DNA of 42,465 nt. Origin: Seongchinamella sediminis. GTDB lineage: Bacteria > Pseudomonadota > Gammaproteobacteria > Pseudomonadales > Halieaceae. The notes under the pieces were generated by a model that did no database searches, was not told where the DNA came from, and saw nothing but the letters and a program-made list of their open reading frames with translations. Made by a program: the position numbers and the translations under genes. The DNA lies in contig NZ_QRAN01000026.1 in assembly GCF_003457605.1 (NCBI RefSeq), positions 1-42,465 on the forward strand. The letters run 5' to 3'. Numbering within the stretch: position 1 is the first letter of the stretch; every line of letters starts with the position of its first letter. Below are positions 1-10,612 of the stretch, in pieces.

Positions 1-36
1 CCAGTAGTCTTCGCGTTGTTCGTTGTCGGCAGACAT
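1..36 (-). CDS. Start of an unidentified leftward gene (partial)
   Basis: The minus strand opens with ATG at 36 and reads MSADNEQREDYW before it runs off the window. An AGGAG sequence ends seven bases before this ATG, a good ribosome binding site. A second in-frame ATG two codons upstream (42) is too close to that site. Twelve residues are too few to assign a family. The gene points away from the integron integrase at 574, which is the direction cassette genes take relative to intI, but the 540-base gap and the lack of a recognisable attC site leave it equally likely to be an ordinary chromosomal gene. Confidence 0.45.
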   Translation of the reverse strand, partial: MSADNEQREDYW

Positions 37-42
37 GGCCAT

Positions 43-573
43 GCTCCTGTGAAAAAAACACGGGGGCATGTTCCGGCGTCATCGCCCTGGGCGGAAGGGG
101 GCCGATGCAGAGGCGCTTACAACACGGGTTGGGCCTCTTCGAATGAGACACTGTGCTTTTTCAGGTTGGACTTCGCTTTGACTGGATCCCAGCTAAACTT
201 AAGCATACATACATTGTGTGTACGCAGAGCGATGTGTCAAGGTGCCTTAACAGCTACTTCGTTTGACCAATTCTGAATGGGAATATTTTTTGGGTTCCAC
301 TGTAGACAACCTCTTTGGCGACAAAAATCCCTTGGATTCAACACTCTACCCCATTTCCGGTTAGTCCACACTTACACGAAATTACAAATTCAGTGTGCGC
401 TTTATTTGAATTGGCCCGTTGTTAAATTGTTACAGGCCGGGCGAGTCAGACACCGCGCGGCATTGGGCGAGACTGTTCAATTACATTCGACCATTTCCCA
501 TGAAAAACGGCCATTTTATTGACGCGCCTGGTAGAAGATTTTGTAATCTGCCAGAGGCCCTCGGGGACACTTC
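43..573. other. Non-coding stretch upstream of the integron integrase
   Basis: No convincing gene is visible on either strand. Base composition is clearly more AT-rich than the neighbouring genes, especially 180-430. An integron would carry attI here. Three GTTRRRY-type core heptamers occur by eye (128-134, 165-171 and 421-427), but I cannot tell which, if any, is the recombination point, and no paired RYYYAAC/GTTRRRY attC fold is clear. A nested inverted repeat (GAGGC...GCCTC around CAAC-ACGG-GTTG) lies at about 110-138. No CTGT-N8-ACAG LexA box is present in front of intI. Confidence 0.5.
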
Positions 574-1557
574 ATGGACGATATACCCCCTCCCATTCCC
601 AGTAATTCCACCCGCTTCCTGGACGCTGTCCGCGCCGAAATGCGGGCAAGGGGCTACGCCTATCCCACCGAGCGGACCTATCTGCACTGGATCAGGCGCT
701 TTATTCTTTTTCACAGTAAGCAGCATCCTCAGGAAATGGGCAAGCCGGAGATTGAGGCCTTCCTCAACCACCTGGCGGCAGTTGCCTCGGTGTCTCCCTC
801 TACCCAGCGCACCGCCCTCAATGCGCTGATGTATCTCTATATCAAACATCTGGGCCGGGAGCCCGAGTCGCTGTCATTCAACTATGCCAAGCCCAGCCGG
901 TGCCTGCCCACGGTGCTCAGCCACGAGGAGGCCATGGCGATCATCGGCCACATGACGGGCGTGCCGCGATTAATGGTGGAGTTGCTCTACGGCAGTGGCC
1001 TGCGGCTACAGGAGTGCCTTAACCTGCGCATCAAGGATATTGATTTTAAACTTGCCGTAATCACCGTTCGCCAGGGCAAGGGCGACAAGGATCGCACCAC
1101 CCTGCTGCCCGCCAGTTGCCGCGAGCGGCTGGAAATTCAACTGCAGAAAACCCTGGCACTGCACCAGCAGGATCTCGCGGACGGCTATGGCGAGGTCTAC
1201 CTGCCCAACGCCCTGCAGCGCAAGTATCCCCATGCAGCCCGCAGCCCAGCCTGGCAATTCCTGTTTCCTTCCTCCCGGGTGGGGCCGGACCCGCGCTCTG
1301 GCGTCATACGCCGCCACCATGTTCACCACACCGCGCTACGTAAGCACATCAAGGCCGCCGTGCTGAAATCGGGGGTTCGCAAACCGGTAAAGTCCCACAC
1401 TTTCCGCCACAGTTTTGCCACCCGCCTGCTGCAAAAGGGCTACGACATTCGCACCATCCAAAAGCTGCTGGGCCACGAGGATGTGACCACCACCGAAATC
1501 TACACCCACGTGCTGGGCCGCGGCGCTATGGGCGTAATCAGCCCCGTGGACGGCTGA
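574..1557 (+). CDS. intI: Integron integrase (IntI-type tyrosine recombinase)
   Basis: This 327-residue tyrosine recombinase catalyses site-specific insertion and excision of gene cassettes at attI/attC sites. All catalytic residues are present: R144 (SGLRLQE), K169/K172, H275 and R278 (HTFRHSFAT), H301 (LLGHEDV) and Y310 (EIYTHVL). They sit two positions earlier than those I remember for IntI1. The integron-specific insertion that separates IntI from XerC/D is intact at about 203-250 (LPNALQRKYP, then DPRSGVIRRHH). The N-terminal SAM-like core-binding domain spans about 12-95. The ATG follows a GGGGAC sequence. It reads away from the 1-573 region, where attI and any cassettes would lie. It is followed within about 50 bases by the promoter of dnaE2. 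It appears full length and functional; whether a cassette array exists lies outside the window. Confidence 0.93.
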   Translation: MDDIPPPIPSNSTRFLDAVRAEMRARGYAYPTERTYLHWIRRFILFHSKQHPQEMGKPEIEAFLNHLAAVASVSPSTQRTALNALMYLYIKHLGREPESLSFNYAKPSRCLPTVLSHEEAMAIIGHMTGVPRLMVELLYGSGLRLQECLNLRIKDIDFKLAVITVRQGKGDKDRTTLLPASCRERLEIQLQKTLALHQQDLADGYGEVYLPNALQRKYPHAARSPAWQFLFPSSRVGPDPRSGVIRRHHVHHTALRKHIKAAVLKSGVRKPVKSHTFRHSFATRLLQKGYDIRTIQKLLGHEDVTTTEIYTHVLGRGAMGVISPVDG

Positions 1558-1572
1558 GCGCCAGGGCCGAAT

Positions 1573-1605
1573 TTGACGAAACCTCAATACTGTATAAATA
1601 TACAG
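1573..1605 (+). promoter_or_regulatory. SOS promoter with perfect LexA box for dnaE2
   Basis: CTGTATAAATATACAG at 1590-1605 matches CTGT-N8-ACAG exactly, the gammaproteobacterial LexA operator. A TTGACG -35-like hexamer lies at 1573-1578, with AT-rich -10 candidates (AAATAT/AATATA) 17-18 bases further on, inside the LexA box. LexA bound here would cover the -10 region. The box ends only three bases before the dnaE2 ATG (1609), so there is no room for a Shine-Dalgarno sequence if transcription starts at the usual distance. Confidence 0.85.
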
Positions 1606-1608
1606 TAT

Positions 1609-4600
1609 ATGTCAAACTACGCCGAACTCCACTGCCTGAGCTGCTACAGCTTCCTGCGCAGCGCCTCCCATCCCCATGAGCTGGCGGAGCGGGCCGCTGC
1701 GCTGGGTTACCGGGCCCTGGCCATTACCGACGAGTGTTCGCTGGCCGGTATCGTCAAGGCCCATGTGGCGGCCAGGGAGGTGGGGCTCAAGCTGATTGTG
1801 GGCAGTGAGTTCATGCTCGAGGAAGGTATTCGCCTGGTGGCGCTGGCCCCCAGCCGGGCGGCCTACAGCGAGCTGTCCGGGTTGATCAGCATGGCCCGGC
1901 GGCGCAGCCCCAAGGGCGAGTACCGGGCGGGCATTCGCGATGTGATCTTCCACCTCAAGCGCTGCCTGCTGATCTGGCTGCCCCGGGGCCGGGAAGAGCA
2001 CGACCGCGCCTACGGCAAGCAGCTGGCGCGGCTGTGCAAGGGGCGGCTGTGGCTGGGGGTCAGCCACCTGCTGGGCAACGACGAGGGCCGGCACTTCCAG
2101 CAGGCCGGGGAGCTGGCCGCCGAGCTGGCTATTCCCCTGGTGGCCTGCGGCGATGTGCGCATGCACGCGGCGGCCCGCAAGCCCCTGCACGATGTGTTTA
2201 CCGCCCTCTACCACAACACCAGCGTTGCCCAGCTGGGCCGGCGGCGGCTGGGCAACAGCCAGCAGCATCTGCGCTCGCTGGAACACATCGGCCAGCTCTA
2301 CCCTCCCGGCCTGCTGGCCGAATCGCTGCGCATTGCTGACCTGTGCGAGTTCAGCCTGGACGAGTTGCGCTACGAGTACCCGGAGGAAGTGGTGCCCGCG
2401 GGACACGATGCCAGCAGCTACCTGCGCCAGCTGGTGGCCGAGGGCAGTGCCCGGCGCTGGCCCGGGGGCGTTCCCAATGAGATACAACAGCGCATCGAAC
2501 GGGAGCTGCAGCTAATCGAGGAGCTGCACTACGAGTATTACTTCCTCACCGTTTACGACATCGTCGATTTCGCCCGCGCCCGGGGCATTCTCTGCCAGGG
2601 CCGGGGTTCCGCCGCCAACTCGGTGGTGTGCTACTGCCTGGGCATTACCGAGGTGTCGCCGGAGCAGATCTCGCTGCTCTTCGAGCGCTTTATTTCCAAA
2701 GAGCGGGACGAGCCGCCGGACATCGACGTGGACTTCGAACACGAGCGCCGGGAAGAGGTCATCCAGTACATTTACCGCAAGTACTCGCGCAAGCGCGCGG
2801 CGCTGGCCGCCACCCTCATCACCTACCGCTCGCGCAGCGCGGTGCGCGACGTGGGCAAGGCCCTGGGGCTGGACCCGGTCTTCGTCGACGACCTGGCCAA
2901 GTCCCTGGCCTGGTGGGACCGCAGCACCGACCTTTCCAGACGATTTGAAGAACAGGGGGTGGCCGGTCACAGCCAGCAGGCGGAGCTGTTCTATAACCTG
3001 GTACAACAGATTCTCGGCTTTCCCCGCCACCTGTCCCAGCACGTGGGCGGCTTCGTGATTACCCGCAGCCCCATCTCCACCCTGGTACCGGTGGAAAACG
3101 CCAGCATGGCCGAGCGCACGGTGATCCAGTGGGACAAGGAAGACATCGAGGCCCTGGGCCTGCTGAAAGTCGACATCCTCGCCCTGGGCATGCTCTCCGC
3201 GATCAGGAAAAGCCTGCAAATGGTCAACCGCTACAACCCGGCCATCGCCAGCATCAGCGATATCCCCAGGGAGGATGCCGCCACCTACCAGATGCTGCAA
3301 CAGGCCGACACGGTCGGCGTATTCCAGATCGAGTCCCGGGCGCAGATGTCCATGCTGCCGCGGCTCAAGCCGGAATGCTTCTACGACCTGGTGATTGAAA
3401 TCGCCATTGTCCGGCCGGGACCGATACAGGGCGATATGGTGCACCCCTACCTGCGCCGCAAGCAGGGCCTGGAGCAGGTTACCTATCCCTCGGAGGCCAT
3501 CCGCTCGGTACTGGAAAGCACTCTCGGGGTGCCGATTTTCCAGGAGCAGGTCATTCGCCTGGCCATGGTGGCGGCGGGTTTCTCCGGCGGCGAGGCCGAC
3601 CAGCTGCGCCGGGCCATTGCCAACTGGGGCCGCAACAGCAAACTGCTCAGCTTCGAGCAAAAACTGACCCGGGGCATGATAGAACGGGGCTACGACGCCG
3701 ACTTCGCCCGCCGCCTGTTCGACCAGATCAAGGGCTTTGCCGGTTACGGCTTTCCCGAGTCCCACTCCGCCAGCTTCGCCCTGCTGGCCTATGTGTCTTC
3801 CTGGCTCAAGCGCCATCACCCGGCGGCCTTTTTCGCCGGCCTGCTCAACAGCCAGCCCATGGGCTTTTACAGCCCCTCGCAGCTGCTACAGGACGCCCGC
3901 CGCCACGGGGTGACCGCCCTGCCCATCGACGTCAACCAGAGCGACTGGGATCATCAGCTGCTGGATCATCCGGGCAGCAGTAACAAACCCATTCGCCTGG
4001 GACTGCGCCTGGTGAAAGGTTTAAGCAGGGAGGGCGCCCAGCGGGTGGTGGAGGCCAGGCAGCAGGCGCCGTTTCGCCAGGTCAGCGACCTGCGCCGGCG
4101 GGCGCAGCTGGACAAGCGCGATATGGAGGCCCTGGCCGACGCCGATGCCCTGGCCTCCCTGAGCGGCCACCGCCACCAGTCCCAGTGGCAGATCATGGCC
4201 CTGGAGGAGGCCCGCCCGTTGCTGCAGGAGGAGCAGTTCCAGGGCGCCCGTTACTTTGACGATAACGTGCAATTGCCGGCGCCCGCGGTGGCCGAGGAGG
4301 TGCTGTCCGACTACCGGGCCACCGGCCTCACCCTGCGCGCCCACCCCATGAGCCTGCTGCGGGACAGGCCCCCGTTCAGTCATTGCAAGCGCCAGGCGGA
4401 GTTGCCCCACATCAGCAACAAGCGCTTTGTGCGCATCGCCGGCCTGGTCACCTGCCGCCAGCGCCCGGGCAGCGCCTCCGGGGTGCTGTTCCTGACCCTG
4501 GAGGACGAAACCGGCAACAGCAACGTGGTGGTGTGGCAGCGCACCCAGCAGCATTTTCGCCAGGCGCTGATGTCCGCCCAGCTGCTGCTGGTCACCGGCA

Positions 4601-4704
4601 CCGTGGAAACCAAAGACAATGTCACTCACGTGATTGCCGGCGCGCTCTACGATTACAGCAGCGAGCTGGAACAGCTGCGGCTTAAATCCCGCGATTTTCA
4701 TTAA
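1609..4704 (+). CDS. dnaE2: Error-prone DNA polymerase III alpha subunit DnaE2
   Basis: This 1031-residue C-family polymerase takes part in SOS-induced mutagenic translesion synthesis, usually with ImuA and ImuB. It has an N-terminal PHP domain (from about residue 4, ELHCLSCYSF; several PHP metal ligands look degenerate compared with DnaE1), then the polymerase core with catalytic aspartates in PDIDVDF (D371 and D373) and KVDILALG (D522). Helix-hairpin-helix and OB-fold regions follow in the last 250 residues (IAGLVTCRQRPGSASG...LEDETG). The length fits DnaE2 rather than the roughly 1160-residue DnaE1. An in-frame TTG at 1573 would place the LexA box inside the coding region, so the ATG at 1609, which begins MSNYAELHC, is preferred. 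No imuA, imuB or lexA gene lies beside it, so this is a stand-alone SOS copy immediately after intI. Confidence 0.92.
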   Translation: MSNYAELHCLSCYSFLRSASHPHELAERAAALGYRALAITDECSLAGIVKAHVAAREVGLKLIVGSEFMLEEGIRLVALAPSRAAYSELSGLISMARRRSPKGEYRAGIRDVIFHLKRCLLIWLPRGREEHDRAYGKQLARLCKGRLWLGVSHLLGNDEGRHFQQAGELAAELAIPLVACGDVRMHAAARKPLHDVFTALYHNTSVAQLGRRRLGNSQQHLRSLEHIGQLYPPGLLAESLRIADLCEFSLDELRYEYPEEVVPAGHDASSYLRQLVAEGSARRWPGGVPNEIQQRIERELQLIEELHYEYYFLTVYDIVDFARARGILCQGRGSAANSVVCYCLGITEVSPEQISLLFERFISKERDEPPDIDVDFEHERREEVIQYIYRKYSRKRAALAATLITYRSRSAVRDVGKALGLDPVFVDDLAKSLAWWDRSTDLSRRFEEQGVAGHSQQAELFYNLVQQILGFPRHLSQHVGGFVITRSPISTLVPVENASMAERTVIQWDKEDIEALGLLKVDILALGMLSAIRKSLQMVNRYNPAIASISDIPREDAATYQMLQQADTVGVFQIESRAQMSMLPRLKPECFYDLVIEIAIVRPGPIQGDMVHPYLRRKQGLEQVTYPSEAIRSVLESTLGVPIFQEQVIRLAMVAAGFSGGEADQLRRAIANWGRNSKLLSFEQKLTRGMIERGYDADFARRLFDQIKGFAGYGFPESHSASFALLAYVSSWLKRHHPAAFFAGLLNSQPMGFYSPSQLLQDARRHGVTALPIDVNQSDWDHQLLDHPGSSNKPIRLGLRLVKGLSREGAQRVVEARQQAPFRQVSDLRRRAQLDKRDMEALADADALASLSGHRHQSQWQIMALEEARPLLQEEQFQGARYFDDNVQLPAPAVAEEVLSDYRATGLTLRAHPMSLLRDRPPFSHCKRQAELPHISNKRFVRIAGLVTCRQRPGSASGVLFLTLEDETGNSNVVVWQRTQQHFRQALMSAQLLLVTGTVETKDNVTHVIAGALYDYSSELEQLRLKSRDFH

Positions 4705-4989
4705 AACCCATCGCGCCGTGGCAGCCTGACGAACTTCGCCCTGACAACCGCACCCTCGGAGCAGCCTCTTACCGCAGCAGTTTCTGGCAACTGGACGAAT
4801 GCCCGCTGCCCCCTGACCCCGGCCTGCTTGAGTCGAAAGCCCCGGCAACCTGCAAAACCGCCGAAAACCAGTGGCAGCGGGGCCGCAGCTCAGTTAGTGT
4901 GAGCGGGCCCCAGGCTGATTTTACTGCGCCAGATCAACGTACCCTGGTGTGAGCCACATACAATACGAAAAACACAAATGGAGCATGAT

Positions 4990-7044
4990 ATGTCCCTCAG
5001 GAACCCCCATCTGCTGCGGTTAATGGCCGTTGCCGTGAGCACCGCATCGGCCAGCGTGGCCCAGGCCCAGTCACTGGAAGAAATCGTGGTCACGGCGAGC
5101 CGTGGCGAGCAGCGTGTTTTTGACAGCAGCGCCTCGCTCAGCCTGATCAACGAAGAGGCGCTGGACCGCGCCACCGCACCCACCCTGGCAGATGTGTTGC
5201 GCGATGTGCCCGGCCTCCAGGTCAGCGACTCCGGCCAGCCCGGGCTGGCCCGGATTCGCCTGCGCGGTGAAGAGTCGCGGCGCACCGCGATCCTGGTCAA
5301 CAACCAGGACGTGACCGACCACCATGAAGTCGGCACACCACTGACCCTGCACCCCTCCATGATCGAGAGAATCGAGGTGGTTCGCGGTTCCGGAGCGGTA
5401 CTGTACGGCTCCCGCGCCCTCAGCGGTGTGGTCAACTTCTTCACCCGCAAGGGCGGCACCGAGCCCCTGCAGGCCAGTTTCTCTGCCGGCCACAACAGTG
5501 CCACCTCGGGCTCCGACCTGTTCGCCAGTGTGTTCGGCAACGTGGAAGGCCTGGAGTACCGCCTGGCTTATTCCGAGAGCGACCACGGTGAACGGAATAC
5601 CCCGGAAGGTGAAATGGAGAACACTGCCTTCGACAATAAGAATGGCTACCTGTACGCCGGCTATGGCCTGGGCGACCACCGCTTTGAATACACCTATGAG
5701 AACTACCAGTCCGCGTCCAATGTCTACGTCGAGGAGGAAGTGAAAACCTCCTTCCCGCTGACCGACTTCTACATCGACGTACCGCAACGGGACCGGGAGA
5801 AACACGGCTTTTTTTACGCCTGGGAACCGGATAGCGACTGGCTGGACTCAATCACGGCCAACGGCTTTCACCAGGTCAGCGACCGGCATTTCTATACCTA
5901 TACCGAAACCGTCTGGTATCTCCGCGATATCAACACCCGGGACGAGCTCACCAGCAACGGCGCCCTGCTGCAGTTCAACTTCAGGCCCCTCGGCCAGCAC
6001 GAGGTGATTGCCGGTTTGCAATACGTGGACGATGAGGTGGACCAGACCCGAAATGTAGACACCGTGTCCTGGACCCCCTTCGCGGTCACCGGGTCCGAGC
6101 TGATCAATGACCTCGCCGAAATAGAAACCTGGGCCCTGTTTGCCCAGGACCAGTGGCAGGTCAGCGAGGCTGTGTCCCTGACCGCCGGCCTGCGCCAGTA
6201 CTTCGTCACCGGGGAGCTGCGCGACAGCGACAGGGAAAGCCTCGAAACCGGCGAACTGGCGGACGACGACGAGTTGATCGGCGCACTGGGGCTGGTGTGG
6301 GAATACAGTGACAACATACGACTGCGGGCCAACGTCTCCGAAGGTTATGTGTATCCCTCCCTGATGCAGCTGGCCACAGGCGCCTATGCCGGTTCCAGCT
6401 ACGTCAACCCCAACAGCCAGCTCTCGCCCGAGACCTCGGTCAACTACGAAACCGGCCTGCGCCTGCAGACCGGGTCCACCGTGGTGGACGCCACCCTGTT
6501 TTACACCGAGTCGGAAGATTACATTCACCACCTGCCCTGCACACCCGCGGACCAGTGCCCGGGCGCCAGGGACCGCACCTACCTCAATATTGGTGAGTCG
6601 CGGGCCCACGGCGTCGAGCTGTACCTGGCCCAGGGTCTGGGCACCGGCGCCTTTGAAGCCTACAGCAACCTGACCTGGATGCAGCGCGAGAATGAGTATG
6701 CCGATTTCAGCACCTGGGATTCGGGTATCCCCCAGCTGAGCGGACGCCTTGGCCTGCGCTGGGAAGGCACGCTGCTGTCCATGCCCTCATCCTGGGCGGA
6801 CTTTTACCTGCGCGGCGAGTCGGATTCCTCGCTCAAGGAGCCCGGCAGCTCCCGCGATGTGCTGGAGGACAAAACCGGCTGGGCAACCCTGAACCTGGCC
6901 ATGGGCCTGTCCTTTGGTGGCGAGGGCCAGCACCAGCTCACCCTCAACCTGCTGAATCTCGCCGACAAGAGCTACATTCCCTCCACCGAAAACCTGTATG
7001 GCGCAGAGCGCAGCCTGCAGGCCAAGCTCACCTTTAACTGGTAA
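4990..7044 (+). CDS. TonB-dependent outer membrane receptor
   Basis: This 684-residue protein is a TonB-dependent transporter for an unidentified large or scarce ligand (siderophore, haem, cobalamin or metal chelate). A signal peptide ends around AQA (residues 20-27). It is followed by a TonB-box-like stretch (LEEIVVTASR), a plug domain (LADVLRDVPGLQVSD, then IERIEVVRGSGAVLYGSRALSGVVNF) and a 22-strand barrel ending in an aromatic residue (LTFNW). The motif YVYPSLMQL followed by VNPNSQLSPETS resembles the FRAP/NPNL region of haem and catecholate receptors but is not diagnostic. A cysteine pair (PCTPADQC) sits in a predicted surface loop. The ATG at 4990 is chosen because GGAG lies six bases before it; the ATG at 4978 has no binding site. 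It stands alone and ends at a strong terminator, convergent with nirS. Confidence 0.9.
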   Translation: MSLRNPHLLRLMAVAVSTASASVAQAQSLEEIVVTASRGEQRVFDSSASLSLINEEALDRATAPTLADVLRDVPGLQVSDSGQPGLARIRLRGEESRRTAILVNNQDVTDHHEVGTPLTLHPSMIERIEVVRGSGAVLYGSRALSGVVNFFTRKGGTEPLQASFSAGHNSATSGSDLFASVFGNVEGLEYRLAYSESDHGERNTPEGEMENTAFDNKNGYLYAGYGLGDHRFEYTYENYQSASNVYVEEEVKTSFPLTDFYIDVPQRDREKHGFFYAWEPDSDWLDSITANGFHQVSDRHFYTYTETVWYLRDINTRDELTSNGALLQFNFRPLGQHEVIAGLQYVDDEVDQTRNVDTVSWTPFAVTGSELINDLAEIETWALFAQDQWQVSEAVSLTAGLRQYFVTGELRDSDRESLETGELADDDELIGALGLVWEYSDNIRLRANVSEGYVYPSLMQLATGAYAGSSYVNPNSQLSPETSVNYETGLRLQTGSTVVDATLFYTESEDYIHHLPCTPADQCPGARDRTYLNIGESRAHGVELYLAQGLGTGAFEAYSNLTWMQRENEYADFSTWDSGIPQLSGRLGLRWEGTLLSMPSSWADFYLRGESDSSLKEPGSSRDVLEDKTGWATLNLAMGLSFGGEGQHQLTLNLLNLADKSYIPSTENLYGAERSLQAKLTFNW

Positions 7045-7066
7045 ACACCAAGCGCAAGCCCATTGC

Positions 7067-7095
7067 GAAGCCGCCGCTACCGGCGGCTTCTTTTT
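7067..7095 (+). terminator. Rho-independent terminator of the TonB receptor gene
   Basis: A perfect 10-base-pair GC-rich stem (arms GAAGCCGCCG at 7067-7076 and CGGCGGCTTC at 7081-7090, loop CTAC) is followed directly by TTTTT. It starts 22 bases after the receptor stop codon. Confidence 0.9.
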
Positions 7096-7115
7096 GCCTG
7101 AAGCTTTTTCCAGGC

Positions 7116-7142
7116 AAAAAAAACCGGCGCCAGAGGCGCCGG
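7116..7142 (-). terminator. Rho-independent terminator of nirS
   Basis: On the minus strand, CCGGCGCC-TCT-GGCGCCGG is followed by eight T residues (the A run at 7116-7123 on the plus strand). It lies 22 bases after the nirS stop codon and faces the receptor terminator, so the two convergent genes are insulated by separate hairpins. Confidence 0.92.
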
Positions 7143-7164
7143 TCGTATTCACTGCCCGCGTCTG

Positions 7165-8984
<1,820 letters not shown>

Positions 8985-9002
8985 TAAAACCGAGTGATTA
9001 GC

Positions 9003-10499
9003 TCAGGAATCGACCGCAATCACCTGGGGGGCCGCCTTCGCCGCCCGGCGCTCCCGCTTCTTGCGCTGCTCCACCATGGGAGGACAGCGATATTCATCCC
9101 AGTAGGTCACCTGGCATTCGAGACAGTAGTGGCACTCGCGATCGTTGATCTCGCCGGTGGGCTTGATGGCGGCGATCTGGCACTGGTGCTCGCAGGACTC
9201 GCAAGGTTTGCCGCACTCACTGCGGCGGCGCAGCCAGTCGAACACCCGAAAGCCGGTCACAAAGCTGAGTCCGGCGCCCAGCGGGCACAGGTACTTGCAG
9301 TAGAACTTGCTGTTCAAAGCGGAAAGGGCAAGCAAGCCCACGGCGTAGGCGACGAACACCGGCGAGCGGTCGAAGCGCAGGATAAAAGTGGTCTTGAACG
9401 GTTCGACCTCCGCCAGTTTTGCTGCGGTCACCATGGAATCCAGCGACAGCCCCACCAGGGCTATCAGAATGAAATACTTGATGGCCCAGAGCCGCTCATG
9501 CAGCATGTTGGGGAGGCGGTAGCCCTCGAAGCCGAGCCGGTTGGCCAGCTTGCTGATCAGGTCCTGGGCGGCGCCAAAGGGGCACAGCCAACCGCAGTAT
9601 ACGCCGCGGCCCCAGAGCAGGATACTCACCGCCACAAAGGCCCAGAGCACAAAAATCAGCGGCTCGATCAACAGTGTATCCCAGGAAAACCCGCTCGCCA
9701 GGCTGTGAAAAAACGCCAGCAGGTTGATCACCGACAGCTGCGCCGAGCAGTAAAAGCCGATAAAGAAGACCGTAAACAGCAGGTAGGCAACCCGCACCCG
9801 GTGGAACAGGGCGTTATGCCGAACCAGCCAGTCCTGGAAAAAGAGAATGACCAGCAACAGCAGCAGGGCCAGCGACAACACCCACAACTCCAGTGACCGC
9901 TCCAGCCACAACACCGTCCAGTCCAGTTGATCGCCGGCAGCAGCCGGGCCCGTGGCTCCCCCCGGGCCGTTCCCGGCCTGGGTAGAAAAAAGCGGCGCCA
10001 GCTGCGCCGAGGCCTTGTTGATGGACGAGGTGATTACCATGGTGGTGATCGTGGCGCCGGTGATGCCATCGATCCCCACGTAACCCTCACGCCCCTGGGC
10101 GCCCACCCGAATCCTGTCGTCGATCCGCTTGCCGACAAACTGGTGGGTGAAATCATCGAGATCTGCCTGGGACACGCCAATAACCAGGATGGGTTCCTGG
10201 TGGTCGAGGATCTTCACGCCGGAGACCACGCCCTCTGTGTTCACCCCCACCAGGGTATTCACCGGCTTGCCGGAATAGGCCGAGATAGGCGCCAGGCTAC
10301 CGGTGGTATAGGCGTAACCGAGGGCACCGTCCTGCCCGGTGACGGCGACAACCCCGGGGATCTCTTCAACCTCGGCTATTGCCTGCGTTTGCGGCATTAT
10401 CGCCTGCACCTGTGCCAGGCTGGGCGCGTCCGCGGCCAGTGGGCCAGCCGTGACCAGCAGTAGCAATAACAGCACCAGATTTAGCTGTGCCCTGGTCAT
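9003..10499 (-). CDS. NosR/NirI-like FMN-binding polyferredoxin membrane protein
   Basis: This 498-residue protein belongs to the NosR/NirI family, which passes electrons across the inner membrane to periplasmic denitrification enzymes or supports their expression. It has a signal peptide, a periplasmic FMN-binding domain (about residues 30-185, ending with the flavin attachment motif ITGATITT), five or six membrane spans (about 195-430) with two CxxxCP motifs (CGWLCPFGA and CKYLCPLGA), and a C-terminal pair of [4Fe-4S]-type cysteine groups (CGKPCESCEHQC and CHYCLEC). Classical NosR is about 700 residues; the segment between the flavin domain and the membrane part is mostly missing here. No nosZ is present, and its place directly before nirS points to a NirI-like role. 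ATG at 10499 is preferred over GTG at 10514 because GGTGA lies seven bases before it. Confidence 0.88.
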   Translation of the reverse strand: MTRAQLNLVLLLLLLVTAGPLAADAPSLAQVQAIMPQTQAIAEVEEIPGVVAVTGQDGALGYAYTTGSLAPISAYSGKPVNTLVGVNTEGVVSGVKILDHQEPILVIGVSQADLDDFTHQFVGKRIDDRIRVGAQGREGYVGIDGITGATITTMVITSSINKASAQLAPLFSTQAGNGPGGATGPAAAGDQLDWTVLWLERSLELWVLSLALLLLLVILFFQDWLVRHNALFHRVRVAYLLFTVFFIGFYCSAQLSVINLLAFFHSLASGFSWDTLLIEPLIFVLWAFVAVSILLWGRGVYCGWLCPFGAAQDLISKLANRLGFEGYRLPNMLHERLWAIKYFILIALVGLSLDSMVTAAKLAEVEPFKTTFILRFDRSPVFVAYAVGLLALSALNSKFYCKYLCPLGAGLSFVTGFRVFDWLRRRSECGKPCESCEHQCQIAAIKPTGEINDRECHYCLECQVTYWDEYRCPPMVEQRKKRERRAAKAAPQVIAVDS

Positions 10500-10537
10500 A
10501 AAGCATTCACCCACAACATTCGATCGATCGACGCCCC

Positions 10538-10579
10538 ATGCTAGCGGTCGCAGAAGGCCTTACCGTTGATCTGGATCAA
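10538..10579 (-). promoter_or_regulatory. Perfect FNR box and -10 of the NosR-like gene
   Basis: TTGAT-CTGG-ATCAA at 10566-10579 matches the FNR consensus exactly. On the minus strand a TAGCAT -10 follows at 10543-10538, which puts transcription start near 10531 and the box centre at -41.5, the classic class II position. The box is also only about 34 bases from the plus-strand gene starting at 10613, too close to be a class II site for that gene. Confidence 0.88.
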
Positions 10580-10612
10580 GCTGCGCGGGGCGCTACCGGG
10601 TTTTGATAGGGC

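Noticed and set aside
43-573. LexA box or attC site upstream of intI
   Set aside because: No CTGT-N8-ACAG is present; the nearest is TGTT-N8-ACAG ending at about 434. GTTRRRY heptamers occur, but none could be paired into a convincing attC fold by eye.
2512-3819. Long minus-strand frame within dnaE2
   Set aside because: Shadow of dnaE2; composition reflects reverse-complemented codons.
4705-4989. Cobalamin riboswitch before the TonB receptor
   Set aside because: No B12-box-like sequence was recognised and the distance is short. The receptor's ligand remains open.
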